This document shows, in pieces, positions 54,603-63,676 of a stretch of 64,000 nucleotides of DNA. Below the pieces are notes generated by a model. It saw nothing but the letters and a program-made list of their open reading frames with translations, searched no databases and was not told the origin of the DNA. Within the stretch, counting starts at the first letter, position 1. The number at the start of each line of letters is the position of its first letter. The position numbers were made by a program, and so were the translations under genes. This DNA is from Symbiodinium sp. CCMP2592 (Eukaryota > Sar > Dinophyceae > Suessiales > Symbiodiniaceae): NCBI GenBank assembly GCA_905221615.1, contig CAJNDT010006140.1, positions 1 to 64,000 of the forward strand. The letters are read 5' to 3'.

Positions 54603-54718
54603 ACTTCGAGGTTCATGGGTAGCTATAAATGGGGTTATAAGTCCCCTAACATGGGTTACAAGTATAGTTACCCTACTTATAACGCTACTTATAACTAATT
54701 ACCCACGAACCTCCAAGT
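54603..54718. repeat. Palindromic element, family B, copy 9
   Basis: ACTTCGAGGTTCATGGGTAG at the left; TTACCCACGAACCTCCAAGT at the right. Confidence 0.9.
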
Positions 54719-55148
54719 ACCCGTCATGTAAACAGTGTGTCATGAGCTCAAGGTCTGACCTTCGAATCGGGGCCCACTGCCCCAAGCACTCTACACCTTC
54801 GAAGCCTAAACCGTCTCTTGCCCCCAAAAAACCTTTGCTTTTTGGAGAGCATATATAGAAACTACTATATGGAACCTACAAGCGGTAAGCTTTTTTCAGC
54901 TAAAGGTAGCACTCTATCCTTGACTATGCCCGAAGAATTCGCCTAGGGTCGAAGGTGATGTGGATGAACCCCCAAGGATCCTTGCACCTTCGTAGTGTAT
55001 ACTTATCGGCCTTAACGCGATTCCTGTATGGGTACCTCAAGGCCTAAGCTTCGGTCGGAATTGGATGCGAAGAACTCGCTACACGACGCGTCCTATCGGC
55101 TTCTCAGTCGCACATGCTTTCCCCGAGCAGCTGCAGGTCGGCTCATTT
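54719..55148. other. No supported gene
   Basis: Unique sequence; no telomere-like arrays. A partial family J end lies near 54985-55045. Confidence 0.4.
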
Positions 55149-55694
55149 TCAATCCATATGCATAGGAAGATGCTGCATCACTGCCCCGCGCTCACACAGC
55201 AGCTGGGGCCTGAGACAAGTCGACCGTTCGAGTTCTGCGAGGAAGACCGAGCCTCGTGCCGAGGCTGCTGCAGCATCGTCGTCCTTGTCGGAAGCGGCCG
55301 ATACTGCAGAGCGCTTACGGATTAACCCACCTGCACGTAACTCAGGAGCACCGCGTCCACGATGCAGACGTGAATGCCATGCCGGTCGTATGCCTTGGCG
55401 CAATTAAAACCACAATCTCCCGAGGTGAGAAGTCGAGGCCTCCTTCATGTACTCGATCTCGTGCTGGAGGTCTTCGGCCTTCACTTGCGAGCTGGTGCAG
55501 TCGTTGCCTTCAGCGTTTGGCATGCGACGCGAGTCAGTGCTTGATTCTGCAATCTTCCGGAGTTTTGAAGGAACTTTGTGCTCAGCTCGAGATTTCGGTT
55601 TCTCTGGTTCCTTCCCTGCCACCACATCGAGCAACCGCCTGCGACGATCAGCATGACCAGGCTGACGTCCTGAACGCGCGCTTCGAAACCGCAA
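55149..55694 (-). CDS. Coding-like region, unidentified
   Basis: Two minus-strand stretches look coding: EPEKPKSRAEHKVPSKLRKI ... KAEDLQHEIEYMKEAST (55694-55440) and SAVSAASDKDDDAAAASARG ... FLAELERSTCLRP (about 55310-55170). Hydrophilic, possibly a helical or disordered protein. No domain is recognised, and overlapping plus-strand frames are equally long. Confidence 0.33.
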
Positions 55695-55699
55695 GAGCC

Positions 55700-56188
55700 G
55701 TTATGCTTCGTCCTGCCGATCCTGCAGCGACGGCACATCCAGAAGCTTCCACAGGTGGCGTGCAAAGCCACCACCGCTAAATCCTTGTCCCCACGCCGGA
55801 TTATGAACGTCGGTGCAGCCCTGGGTCCCCCCAAACCCCTAGTGCAAAACGGGTAAGGGTTGGTCGAGGGTTCGGTTCTGGAAGCTATTTCGGAATACAG
55901 CTTACACTGTCGCATCCAACACCAGGTTTGACACTTAATTTTTTGTTTTGGCCTAAAATGACTGGTGTCCTGTCGTTGGCAGATCTTGTCTTAGTGGGCA
56001 CTTGACAAAAACCATGATTTTGAAGCTGATGGGGTTGATCTGTCCAGAGACTTGAATATGGCTGAAATCACAGCTGGAGCACGCACTCTGATCCAACTTC
56101 TAAAATTGGACTCCTGGTTAGGGCCTAATCTAGTAGACGTCTCTTCGAGCGCCCTTGTTCTGAAAGACTCTGCTTCTTTCGCATCCCG
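55700..56188. other. No supported gene
   Basis: Mixed unique sequence. Open minus frames to 55915 lack family similarity. Confidence 0.4.
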
Positions 56189-56446
56189 GTGTGGTTAGTC
56201 TCGCTGTTCGCAGAAAACAGAAGTGTTAGATCTACACACTCAGCAAAAGATAAAAATTTCCGAGGTCTGCACCTGGAACCTTCAGCAAGACATCAAAATT
56301 TCAGAGGTCTGCAACTGGAACCTGCTGAGGAGAGTTGCTGCAGATGCAGCATTTGCTCCCCAGAGGTCTTCCCTGCGCACCTGCGGAAAAATGAGAGTTT
56401 GATCACTTTGCCCTCGTGTGTCATCCTGAAAAGCCCTTTTCGTTGA
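56189..56446 (+). CDS. Short ORF with a 14-residue tandem repeat, doubtful
   Basis: The frame contains KNFRGLHLEPSARH followed by QNFRGLQLEPAEES, encoded by a 42-bp direct repeat (GAGGTCTGC at 56262 and 56304). The in-frame repeat with mostly conservative changes is suggestive but the ORF is short. Confidence 0.3.
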   Translation: MWLVSLFAENRSVRSTHSAKDKNFRGLHLEPSARHQNFRGLQLEPAEESCCRCSICSPEVFPAHLRKNESLITLPSCVILKSPFR

Positions 56447-56497
56447 AGACTTCAACTATTCAAAGAGTTCGGGTTTAGGATTTAAAGTTTTAAGGGG

Positions 56498-57062
56498 TTT
56501 AGGGTTTAGGAGTACTGCCAAGTAACAAACAAAACATCACAAAACACAGCAAACATGCCATGAATCACACATTGAGCTGCTTCAGGTGCTGATTTCACGC
56601 TGCCTGCCCCGAAAAGGCACGTTTTGGAGGTGAACGGGGCTGTGAAAGGCCACCATAGGGGAGCAACCGGGAGGGACAGTGGAGGGACAGTGGGAGCGAC
56701 AGTGGAGGGACAGCGGGAGCGACGGGAGCGACGGGAGCGACAGCGGGAGCGACATTCGGAGCGACAAACGGAAAACGGGAGGGACAGGGAGCGACAGTGG
56801 AGGGACAGTGGAGGGACAGTGGGAGGGACACTGGACAACCCAAGCTGAACCCATAACAAAAAACGTGCGTCTAAGCCCAATTCTTGCCTCAACGTGTCAT
56901 TCTTCGCAAAACCTATCCAAAATCTATCCTTGCCCTCGAAAAACATGACAGTTTAGGGTTTTTCGGGTTTAGGGTTTAGGGTTACTGCAAAAAGCACAAA
57001 ACATCACAAAACGCAGCAAACATGCCATGAATCACAAGTATTGGCGCTTAAAATGCTGATTT
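56498..57062. repeat. Minisatellite flanked by a 467-bp-spaced direct repeat
   Basis: AAAACATCACAAAAC...GCAAACATGCCATGAATCAC occurs at about 56531 and 56998 (467 bp apart). Between them, 56670-56835 is a purine-rich GGGAGCGACAGT/GGAGGGACAGT minisatellite. Reading frames over it are Ser/Arg/Pro-rich artefacts. Confidence 0.88.
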
Positions 57063-57438
57063 ACTTTTTGGCGGCACAGGACTTCGGAGCTGGTTGGCAA
57101 ACAGACCTTGCAAAGCTTGACTTTACACACAAGGCTCCATCAGACATAAACTTTCCAGTGCTTGACTGCACGCACAAGGACCCATCAAACCGCACCTCGT
57201 CAAGGCCCTCTTGGCCTTTCTCAGGTCGCGAGAAAATCAAAAGCACTTGGCCGCTCCTAGTCCTCAAACCTTCTGCAGCCTTTCTTTTCTTTGGTTTCCC
57301 CTGTTGGGGTGGCCCAAAATCCGGCTCCAGATCATCCATGGGCAGCGATGACAAAAGTTCTTGCGACATGTCAAAACTCCATAGTTCCAGACTCACATGT
57401 AACATGTTGTTTGGAACCAGAAAAATCACAACAAGCAT
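57061..57438 (-). CDS. Coding-like ORF, unidentified
   Basis: The minus frame reads DMSQELLSSLPMDDLEPDFG, PPQQGKPKKRKAAEGL (nuclear-localisation-like basic cluster), EKGQEGLDEVRFDGSLCVQS and ends SVCQPAPKSCAAKK then a stop. Composition is convincingly protein-like and the two Cys-containing SLCVQSS / ALCVKSS segments look like an internal repeat. No family is recognised. It lies beyond the end of the retroelement. Confidence 0.42.
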   Translation of the reverse strand: MLVVIFLVPNNMLHVSLELWSFDMSQELLSSLPMDDLEPDFGPPQQGKPKKRKAAEGLRTRSGQVLLIFSRPEKGQEGLDEVRFDGSLCVQSSTGKFMSDGALCVKSSFARSVCQPAPKSCAAKK

Positions 57439-57439
57439 G

Positions 57440-57791
57440 GAATCACATGGGATGAAATCATTACAAACGAGTCCTAAACTAGCACAAAAAAATATGCTGC
57501 TTTGTGATTTTCTGGAAAAGGGCTAATATTCTGGATGCTGAAGCAAGAGCCATCGACAAATCTCAGAACGAATGATTTGCGCTGAACACGGAACACGACG
57601 AGTCCTTGTCCTCAAAATCATATGTTTTACCCTAAACCTCCAACGAACCCGGCCTCCGGGTAGGGGACCCAGGGCTGCACCGACGTTCATACGCCGGATG
57701 TACCGGCACGGGGACTAAGGAGTCGGCGAGGCGGCCGTGATCGCCTCCACGACGCTGCTCGGCCTTCGGCGTCCGATTAGAATGCAACGGC
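57440..57791. other. No gene; flank of the retroelement terminal repeat
   Basis: Unique GC-rich sequence. I cannot place the exact end of the element; B2 ends at 57792 and shared sequence stops there. Confidence 0.45.
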
Positions 57792-58615
57792 CGTCTGTCG
57801 TGTGGTCCCAGAACTGTTAAAATCATCTGAAAGATATTTGAACGGTATTCCGTTGGAATCTCATCGAAACATATAAGTAATAAAATCTCGATGGAAATCT
57901 CAATCGGAATATATTGCGAGATATAATTCCGCAACTGCTCACCAAAGGATCGCGCATGTTTTTCACACCTCCCTCGCACTGCTCGGATCTTGGACGTCGG
58001 GGGTAAATCGATGGATGGCAGAGGCAACACTCTCCGACTCATCCACACCCGAAGGCATCACACCATTTCCCCCCAGGGTAGGGCGGGTGGGCTAAAAATC
58101 AAGCTTGATGCCCGACTTCGGATGTAGTCGCTTCACACAATTCCATGCGTGCATGAAAGTGCAAAGCATGTAAATTGGAAAGGTCGAAACACAAATGAAA
58201 TATCTCAAACTGTGTGACGACAAATTGAAGAAATGTTTTCTCGAGCTACCGCGAGGTGAAACATACAGTTCAGGGTTCGCTACGTGCCTACGCCCCACAC
58301 AACAGACAGAAGTATCCGCACGCAGACACTAGACGTCTGTCGTGTGGTCCCAGAACTGTTAAAATCATCTGAAAGATATTTGAACGGTATTCCGTTGGAA
58401 TCTCATCGAAACATATAAGTAATAAAATCTCGATGGAAATCTCAATCGGAATATATTGCGAGATATAATTCCGCAACTGCTCACCAAAGGATCGCGCATG
58501 TTTTTCACACCTCCCTCGCACTGCTCGGATCTTGGACGTCGGGGGTAAATCGATGGATGGCAGAGGCAACACTCTCCGACTCATCCACACCCGAAGGCAT
58601 CACACCATTTCCCCC
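57792..58615. mobile_element. Retroelement 3' end: split direct repeat B1-A2-B2
   Basis: A 282-bp sequence occurs at 58334-58615 and, in the same orientation and nearly identical, at 57792-58073 (offset 542). Between them is a 260-bp unrelated segment (58074-58333). On the element's coding (minus) strand the order is RT stop, B copy, 260 bp, B copy. The first copy begins one base after the RT stop codon. This matches the B1-A2-B2 layout of PAT/Ngaro-type tyrosine-recombinase retroelements; the matching A1 would lie upstream of Gag and is not in the window. No recombinase gene is visible here. A nested or tandem LTR arrangement is the main alternative. The repeat's open frames are not evidence of a gene. 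Confidence 0.75.
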
Positions 58616-58616
58616 G

Positions 58617-60842
58617 TCAACTGTGATGCTGAGCATACACCTTCATCAGATCATCGAGAGCAGCAAAGGAGAAACATGGGTCCTTGATGAATCGCAAGAG
58701 CTCATCAGGGAATGATACACCTCCCTGGTCAACTGCACTGAAGGATTCGCATAACTTCTTCGATTCGCCCCTGGAGGGCAGATCGGCCGGGTTCGATTTT
58801 GATGGCACCCTGTCGTACCAAGCACCGAACGGAAGAACTGCATCCATCGCATTGATCACTGCCATAATCCTAAACATGGCCTCTGACTGGCTCGATCTCT
58901 TGATGAGCGTGGCCAAGGCGGAGTTGTTGTCCACAAAGACGAAGCCCTTTCGAGCGCATAACCGCTTTCCGAAATGCCATCTAGCGCACAAGACAGCGAA
59001 GAGCTCTATCTCGCATATGATCTGCTCCCCAACGGTCAGAAGCCAATGTTGCCGGATGTCTTCAGGGATGCATCCAGACAGTGCGAACTTCTCCTGCGTC
59101 TCAAGGTCACATAAGAAGACTCCCCAGAGAGCCTGATCGCCTTCAAGAGAGCCGTCAGTATACACGATCACAGGTTCACGAGGATCGGTCACTCGCAAAG
59201 TCCTGGGCTTCATCGCACAGAAGACGGAGCAAAGCATGTCGTTGAGGCGAACAATGGCCTCCGAAGAAAACGTTGCCGGCCTCGCAGCCAACTTCGAATA
59301 CTCCCTCGCAATAGGCTTCAGAGCGGAGCCCAGGACGAAGCCACTGGCGAAGTTCAAGAGTCCATGAAGCGAAGTGGCAAGCTGCTTAACGTTGGAATCC
59401 TGCTTGGTCAGTTGCTGGGCGATCGACTTGATGCGGTCAACTCGGCCTTCTTTGTTTCTAACCTCAAGAGATCCTTGGTGGAGACTGGAGAAGTCGAACT
59501 CCGCCCCCAAGGCAACCCACTGGCTCGCGAAATCCACAGCCTTCTTCCCGGTGGTGGCGTGAATCCACCCCAAAGCGTTGAGCAGCCGGGAGAACGAATC
59601 CGAAGCGTTAGCGGCCAATGGAACAATCTCGAAGGTCGGGTAATCGTCCACATAGACTGAGGTGACAAGTCCCAGCTTCACCACTGCTACGTGCCACAAT
59701 GCACGGGAAATCTTGTTGAAGGAGAAAACCGAACCCGACCCACCAAATGGTAGACCTCGGGCCAGGTAAAAGGTCCATTTCGATTCTCGTGATGGCATGG
59801 CAATGACAGCGTATTTCAGCGAACATGTAGCCACCGGCACTTGCTTGTAGGCTTTAGAGAGGTCAAGACATCTCCCAACCCAATGCGCATCTCTGCTCTT
59901 AGGGTGCCACTCGCCTTCGAGGACCTCACCCGATTGAAGGGAAACACGCACCTTCTCCTTGTCGCTCCAAACCCTCGCGACGAAGAGAGCCATGGAGGCG
60001 ACGAAATCCAGGTCGTGAAGCTGCAGCAAGGATGTGGACCCGAACGATGCATTGACGCCAGAGTCCCTCAAGTTGTCAATGACACGCGGCTTTCTTGCTT
60101 CTCCCTGCAAGAGCAGGAATCTTTGACTTGGAGTCCACTGGCTGGTTCCCAACCTCTCAGTCACTTTCTCCTCGCAATCGAAAGGCCCCTCGAGAAAACC
60201 CAATCGGCACTCTTCGTCTGTCTCATCATTCAAGATGGTCAGCTCCTCCTGGGACAACTTTTGAGGCGGCTTTGAGAGGAGCTCACGGCGCCTCCAAATG
60301 GCCTGCGAGTCAAGCTGCTCGGGAGTGGCCCTCATGGGCTTGGGCCTGGTCGGAAACAAAGGAGAAGGAGCCTCGGCCCCCACAAGAGACACTCCCTCTT
60401 CCATGAAGCGGCAAACCTCCTTGTCCGGAAAACCAGTTTCCTCGATCAGCTCTCGAAAGAGCTGAAGACACTTGCCCCCCGTGATGGGGTGGTCTTCGCC
60501 AGTCCCAAGCTCGTTTGCCCTCGCCTCAATGCTCGAGAGGGTCTCATGCCTCATCTTCGCAATCTCCTCTGGGCCCTTGGTAGCCAAGTCAAAGATCGCC
60601 CTTCTTATGCAATCAGGGACGGTGCTTGCCGACTCAGCGGGATGCTCCAGTTTGGTTGCCAGATCAAAGTGTTCCTGCATCGTGTGATACACTCCCCAAG
60701 CCTTACTGGGATTCGAGGAGAAGACTGGTCCTCCAACCTCGCCTTCCCCCGCCACATTGGAGGGGCAGTCAGAGAGGTCGGGCCAAGCAAAGTGCAGGTC
60801 ACCAAAAAAACCGCCAGATCCCGGGGCGGAAGATTGTGCCAA
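58617..60842 (-). CDS. Retroelement ORF3: reverse transcriptase-RNase H
   Basis: 741 residues from ATG 60842. The first 200 residues are unassigned. Then RVIDN (253-257, fingers), RT motif A CLDLSKAYKQV (325-335), motif B PFGGSGSVFSFNK (365-377), motif C SVYVDDYPTFE with YVDD at 397-400 and a TTGKKAVDF...LG region. RNase H follows: VYTDGS (Asp 562), EIELFAV (Glu 611), VFVDNNSA (Asp 638) and NPADLPSRG (684-692, Asp 687), so all four acidic residues are retained. No integrase or protease domain is seen. The start overlaps the end of ORF2 by 238 bp in a different frame, implying re-initiation, frameshifting or splicing. The stop lies one base before the terminal repeat. The ORF is intact, so the copy may be young. 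Confidence 0.9.
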   Translation of the reverse strand: MAQSSAPGSGGFFGDLHFAWPDLSDCPSNVAGEGEVGGPVFSSNPSKAWGVYHTMQEHFDLATKLEHPAESASTVPDCIRRAIFDLATKGPEEIAKMRHETLSSIEARANELGTGEDHPITGGKCLQLFRELIEETGFPDKEVCRFMEEGVSLVGAEAPSPLFPTRPKPMRATPEQLDSQAIWRRRELLSKPPQKLSQEELTILNDETDEECRLGFLEGPFDCEEKVTERLGTSQWTPSQRFLLLQGEARKPRVIDNLRDSGVNASFGSTSLLQLHDLDFVASMALFVARVWSDKEKVRVSLQSGEVLEGEWHPKSRDAHWVGRCLDLSKAYKQVPVATCSLKYAVIAMPSRESKWTFYLARGLPFGGSGSVFSFNKISRALWHVAVVKLGLVTSVYVDDYPTFEIVPLAANASDSFSRLLNALGWIHATTGKKAVDFASQWVALGAEFDFSSLHQGSLEVRNKEGRVDRIKSIAQQLTKQDSNVKQLATSLHGLLNFASGFVLGSALKPIAREYSKLAARPATFSSEAIVRLNDMLCSVFCAMKPRTLRVTDPREPVIVYTDGSLEGDQALWGVFLCDLETQEKFALSGCIPEDIRQHWLLTVGEQIICEIELFAVLCARWHFGKRLCARKGFVFVDNNSALATLIKRSSQSEAMFRIMAVINAMDAVLPFGAWYDRVPSKSNPADLPSRGESKKLCESFSAVDQGGVSFPDELLRFIKDPCFSFAALDDLMKVYAQHHS

Positions 60843-62410
60843 TCACGAACCGTGAATGCCACCAAGACGGTGCGTCGACCCTGGGCCGGCATAACCTGAT
60901 GCGTGAAGCGGGTTTGAAGAAAGCACGGCTCTGCATGAACGGGCAGGGTTTGACCCTTCACACGCACGCCTCCATTGGAAAAGCGGGAGAGCGGAATGAT
61001 GACGTTGTAGAACTTGTGGTCGTTGTGAGCATCAACATGTTCAGGGCCATAGAAGTCGTCGAAGACGGCCAACGAAGAGTACACGGCACCTGGAGCGAAG
61101 TGCTGAACAATAGCCGCGAGAAGGCGGCACACGTGTGGCATAGATCGAGACACACTGTGAAGGCCCACCTGGGAAGAGAAAACGTAGGCACCACAGGTCC
61201 ATGCCAATCCGTCAGCAGTGGCCCCACGACGGGAGCGCTGAGAGGGCTCCAAGAGATTGACAAGTTGCAAAACATCATCCTGCGCGCAGGTCTTCTGCTG
61301 GAGCAGCGACCAAGCAAGCTTCTCGACCGCATGGGCATTAAGAGGAGCGGGAGAGTTCACAGGAGCCGGGCCAGTGCACACAGGCCAAGAAGGTGTAGCA
61401 GAGCCTGTGGCCGAGGCAGCATCCTTGGAAGGCACCATGTCGGGCAAAGGCTTGGCATCAGGATGGGGCGCCCGGTCGGCCCAAACAATCTGCCGGAACT
61501 CAGGGATTAGGGTGGCATGCTTTAGGGTCTGGGCGCCTGCAGCAGCAAGCGTGTCCAATCGAAATTGCCGAGTGGTTTCACGGAACAGAGCCGGACTCAC
61601 AGCAGCAGATGCCGCCTGTACGAGCTTTCGGCAGAAGACACGAGGGTATTGAGCCTCAGAAGAGGTATCGAAGACCCAAGTGCCCATACGCATCTTTTGT
61701 CCATAAGGAACATGAGAATGCCTCCCGTCGCAGGGGACCGAAAGGACCTCGAAGACCTTGGGCGTGCATCGAAGGCGTGTGTCCTTGCGGCGAGTTCCGC
61801 CGAACATGCAAAGGGAGAGGGACACATCCTGAAGCTCGAAGTACCAATCAGCGAATGCGGGACAAGAATTGTCACGCGCGAATCGGCAGATCAAAGCAGC
61901 GAGAGTGGCCCATGTCCACGCCCGCGCAGGGTTCTCGATGGTGACCAACGCGTTGACTTTCCAAGCAGCAAACAATGCCCGCACGCAGGTGCCATACACA
62001 GCGTTGGCAGCCTCGACCCGGAGACGTTCATGAGGCCTAAGATCAGGTAAACCCAAAGGGAACTTGGCCGATCGAAGCGGTCGTGGCTGTGGCACGCCCT
62101 GCGCCCGCAACGCAGAGCTGATGGGCAGCTGACGAGCGCGACTTCCAGTGCCACACGGCAGTCCAAAATGGAGCCAAAGGGGCCTGAGCTGATGAATCAT
62201 ATCGTCAATCAAGCGGTGCGAAGAAATTGCGCCCAAATCGATGGGCAAGCACGACACTTTGGGCTCAAAACGGTTTCCATGATGATCAATAGGAAAAACC
62301 TGCCATCCTTGAGAGGCGGCGGCATGCGAAAGAGAGGCCGAGCCACAACACAGCTCGACGAAAATTGCAAAGGGAGCGGCGTCAGTAGTAGGCAGGCCTG
62401 AGCGGCCTAG
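60605..62410 (-). CDS. Retroelement ORF2: C5-methyltransferase-like domain fused to a TET/JBP-like 2OG-Fe(II) dioxygenase
   Basis: The frame is open from the codon after the Gag TGA (62410) to 60605, 601 codons plus stop, and is in the Gag frame. The first ATG-independent part already holds a SAM-binding motif I (FVELCCGSASLSHAA, from 62362), followed by a PID-type acidic strand. Next come HFGLPCGTGSRAR, matching the catalytic PC motif IV, and VTIENPARAW, matching motif VI (ENV) of cytosine-5 methyltransferases, then CMFGGTRRKDTRL. After a Ser/Pro/Ala linker the C-terminal part has EHVDAHNDHKFYNVIIPLS with the HxD iron ligands (about 61039-61031), NGG, FTHQVMPAQG with the distal His, and RRTVLVAF with the 2OG-binding Arg: a complete HxD...H...R set. 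The spacing and the PLS.F.NGG...H.V.P..G.R pattern resemble the TET/JBP subgroup. Substrate is inferred, not shown. Confidence 0.72.
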   Translation of the reverse strand, partial: LGRSGLPTTDAAPFAIFVELCCGSASLSHAAASQGWQVFPIDHHGNRFEPKVSCLPIDLGAISSHRLIDDMIHQLRPLWLHFGLPCGTGSRARQLPISSALRAQGVPQPRPLRSAKFPLGLPDLRPHERLRVEAANAVYGTCVRALFAAWKVNALVTIENPARAWTWATLAALICRFARDNSCPAFADWYFELQDVSLSLCMFGGTRRKDTRLRCTPKVFEVLSVPCDGRHSHVPYGQKMRMGTWVFDTSSEAQYPRVFCRKLVQAASAAVSPALFRETTRQFRLDTLAAAGAQTLKHATLIPEFRQIVWADRAPHPDAKPLPDMVPSKDAASATGSATPSWPVCTGPAPVNSPAPLNAHAVEKLAWSLLQQKTCAQDDVLQLVNLLEPSQRSRRGATADGLAWTCGAYVFSSQVGLHSVSRSMPHVCRLLAAIVQHFAPGAVYSSLAVFDDFYGPEHVDAHNDHKFYNVIIPLSRFSNGGVRVKGQTLPVHAEPCFLQTRFTHQVMPAQGRRTVLVAFTVRDWHNLPPRDLAVFLVTCTLLGPTSLTAPPMWRGKARLEDQSSPRIPVRLGECITRCRNTLIWQPNWSIPLSRQAPSLIA

Positions 62411-63676
62411 TCAAGAGTGACGGCACTCGCAGTACGGCACTCCCTTCTTGAGGCAGTCCTTATGCCAGCAATTGTGCAAGCCGCGGTCGCATCGGGCTTT
62501 GGACTGATCAGGGCACTTGCCGTGCTGAAACAACACGCATAAGAACTGGCGAGTCTTGGGCATGCGCGAGACACAGTCCTTAGGCATCTCCTTCAGCAAC
62601 TGCAGGATCTCGGCACGCTTGGGGTCCACCTGAGCATCATCCCACTTGCGCTTCTGACCGCCTTTGTCGCCACGACCTTTGCCGCGACCACCACGGCCTT
62701 TGCCTTCGCGGTCACCTTTGCCATCGGCCTTGCCACCGCGATCGCCCTTGTCGCCTTTGCCTCCACCGGTGGCCTGCGGAAGGTTGGCCAAGCAAACATT
62801 GACACGAGTATGGGTCTGCAGGCGCTCGATGAAGACATCCAGGGGGGGTTTGACGCCCCCGATGACCTTAATGGAGCCACGACTTTCCTGAGCAAGAATC
62901 TGCCACAGCTCGCGGTCAGCGTTCAGAGCCTGGGCAATGCTGGTGAACTTGTGACCCGGTGGAGGGTCACGAGTCACTGAGTCAAACAAGTAGGTGTGCC
63001 ACGCCTCCTGGGCAGCAAACGACATGAGGCCAATTTGGTCGAAGGCCAACGCCCGTCGGGTGAAGGCCTCCCGAAGCCGAAGTTCTCCTCGAACGTCGCA
63101 TTCCAGGTCGGAGTGTTTCTTCGATATCTTCAAGCCACCTTGAGCATCAAGCGTAACTTGTTGAGAGGGTTTGTCGCTGGAAATTTCCAACGCTCTTGAT
63201 GGGCACTTATGCGGCGGTAGGTAGGTGAGCGTCCCGGAATCGACCATGGATTGGATTTTGTCGATGAGGCTGTGCGCCGGTTCCACCCGTTCGGTGAAAA
63301 CTATCCCGGTTAGCCGAGCCTTTTGATTCTGTAGGCGAGTCAAGCGCTCGGCCAAAGGAAGCTCTCGAGGCGGGTCAAGAGAAGAACGTTCCACCCGTGA
63401 CTTGAGATCAGACAGGGCAAACGTGTTGGCCTCGAACCACAATCGTCGAAGGTCAGGAAGCTCGCCCGGGGTGAGGTCACGAGACAAGAGCTTCTGTACC
63501 GCCTGAATGAGAGGGGTGTCATCGCCACTCTGCGGGCTGACAGCACAGATGTACGCCAGCTTTCCAAAGGTTTTGATCCCTGCGGCCTGAAGCGACTTGA
63601 CGAAACCATCATCCATACCGATTTCTCGGGCTCTGGCCAAGAACTCGGCTTCCGACTCAAGCAGAGTGGAAGTCAT
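62411..63676 (-). CDS. Retroelement ORF1: Gag-like protein with C-terminal Cys/His zinc-binding region
   Basis: I chose ATG 63676 (MTSTLLESEAEFLARAREIG), giving 421 residues; the open frame extends ten codons upstream without an ATG. The N-terminal two thirds is helical with no recognised fold. A Gly/Lys/Asp/Arg-rich linker (GGKGDKGDRGGKADGKGD) follows, typical of nucleic-acid binding Gag tails, then CVLFQHGKC, CDRGLHNC and YCECRH, forming CCCH-like fingers. The ORF ends TGA CTA G, a context known for stop-codon readthrough, and the downstream frame is open, so a Gag-ORF2 fusion is likely to be made at low level. Confidence 0.8.
   Translation of the reverse strand: MTSTLLESEAEFLARAREIGMDDGFVKSLQAAGIKTFGKLAYICAVSPQSGDDTPLIQAVQKLLSRDLTPGELPDLRRLWFEANTFALSDLKSRVERSSLDPPRELPLAERLTRLQNQKARLTGIVFTERVEPAHSLIDKIQSMVDSGTLTYLPPHKCPSRALEISSDKPSQQVTLDAQGGLKISKKHSDLECDVRGELRLREAFTRRALAFDQIGLMSFAAQEAWHTYLFDSVTRDPPPGHKFTSIAQALNADRELWQILAQESRGSIKVIGGVKPPLDVFIERLQTHTRVNVCLANLPQATGGGKGDKGDRGGKADGKGDREGKGRGGRGKGRGDKGGQKRKWDDAQVDPKRAEILQLLKEMPKDCVSRMPKTRQFLCVLFQHGKCPDQSKARCDRGLHNCWHKDCLKKGVPYCECRHS

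Noticed and set aside
57632-58590. Two minus-strand ORFs sharing about 86 residues, apparently paralogous genes.
   Set aside because: They are the same 282-bp terminal repeat read twice; the ORF continues into unrelated flank in each copy.
57792-58615. Simple pair of LTRs flanking a small element.
   Set aside because: The 260-bp interior has no coding or repeat features and the first copy abuts the RT stop codon, which fits a split-repeat terminus better; kept as the main alternative.
60605-60842. A separate small gene at the end of ORF2.
   Set aside because: The residues after the dioxygenase core have no domain character, and the region codes for the conserved RT N terminus in the other frame.
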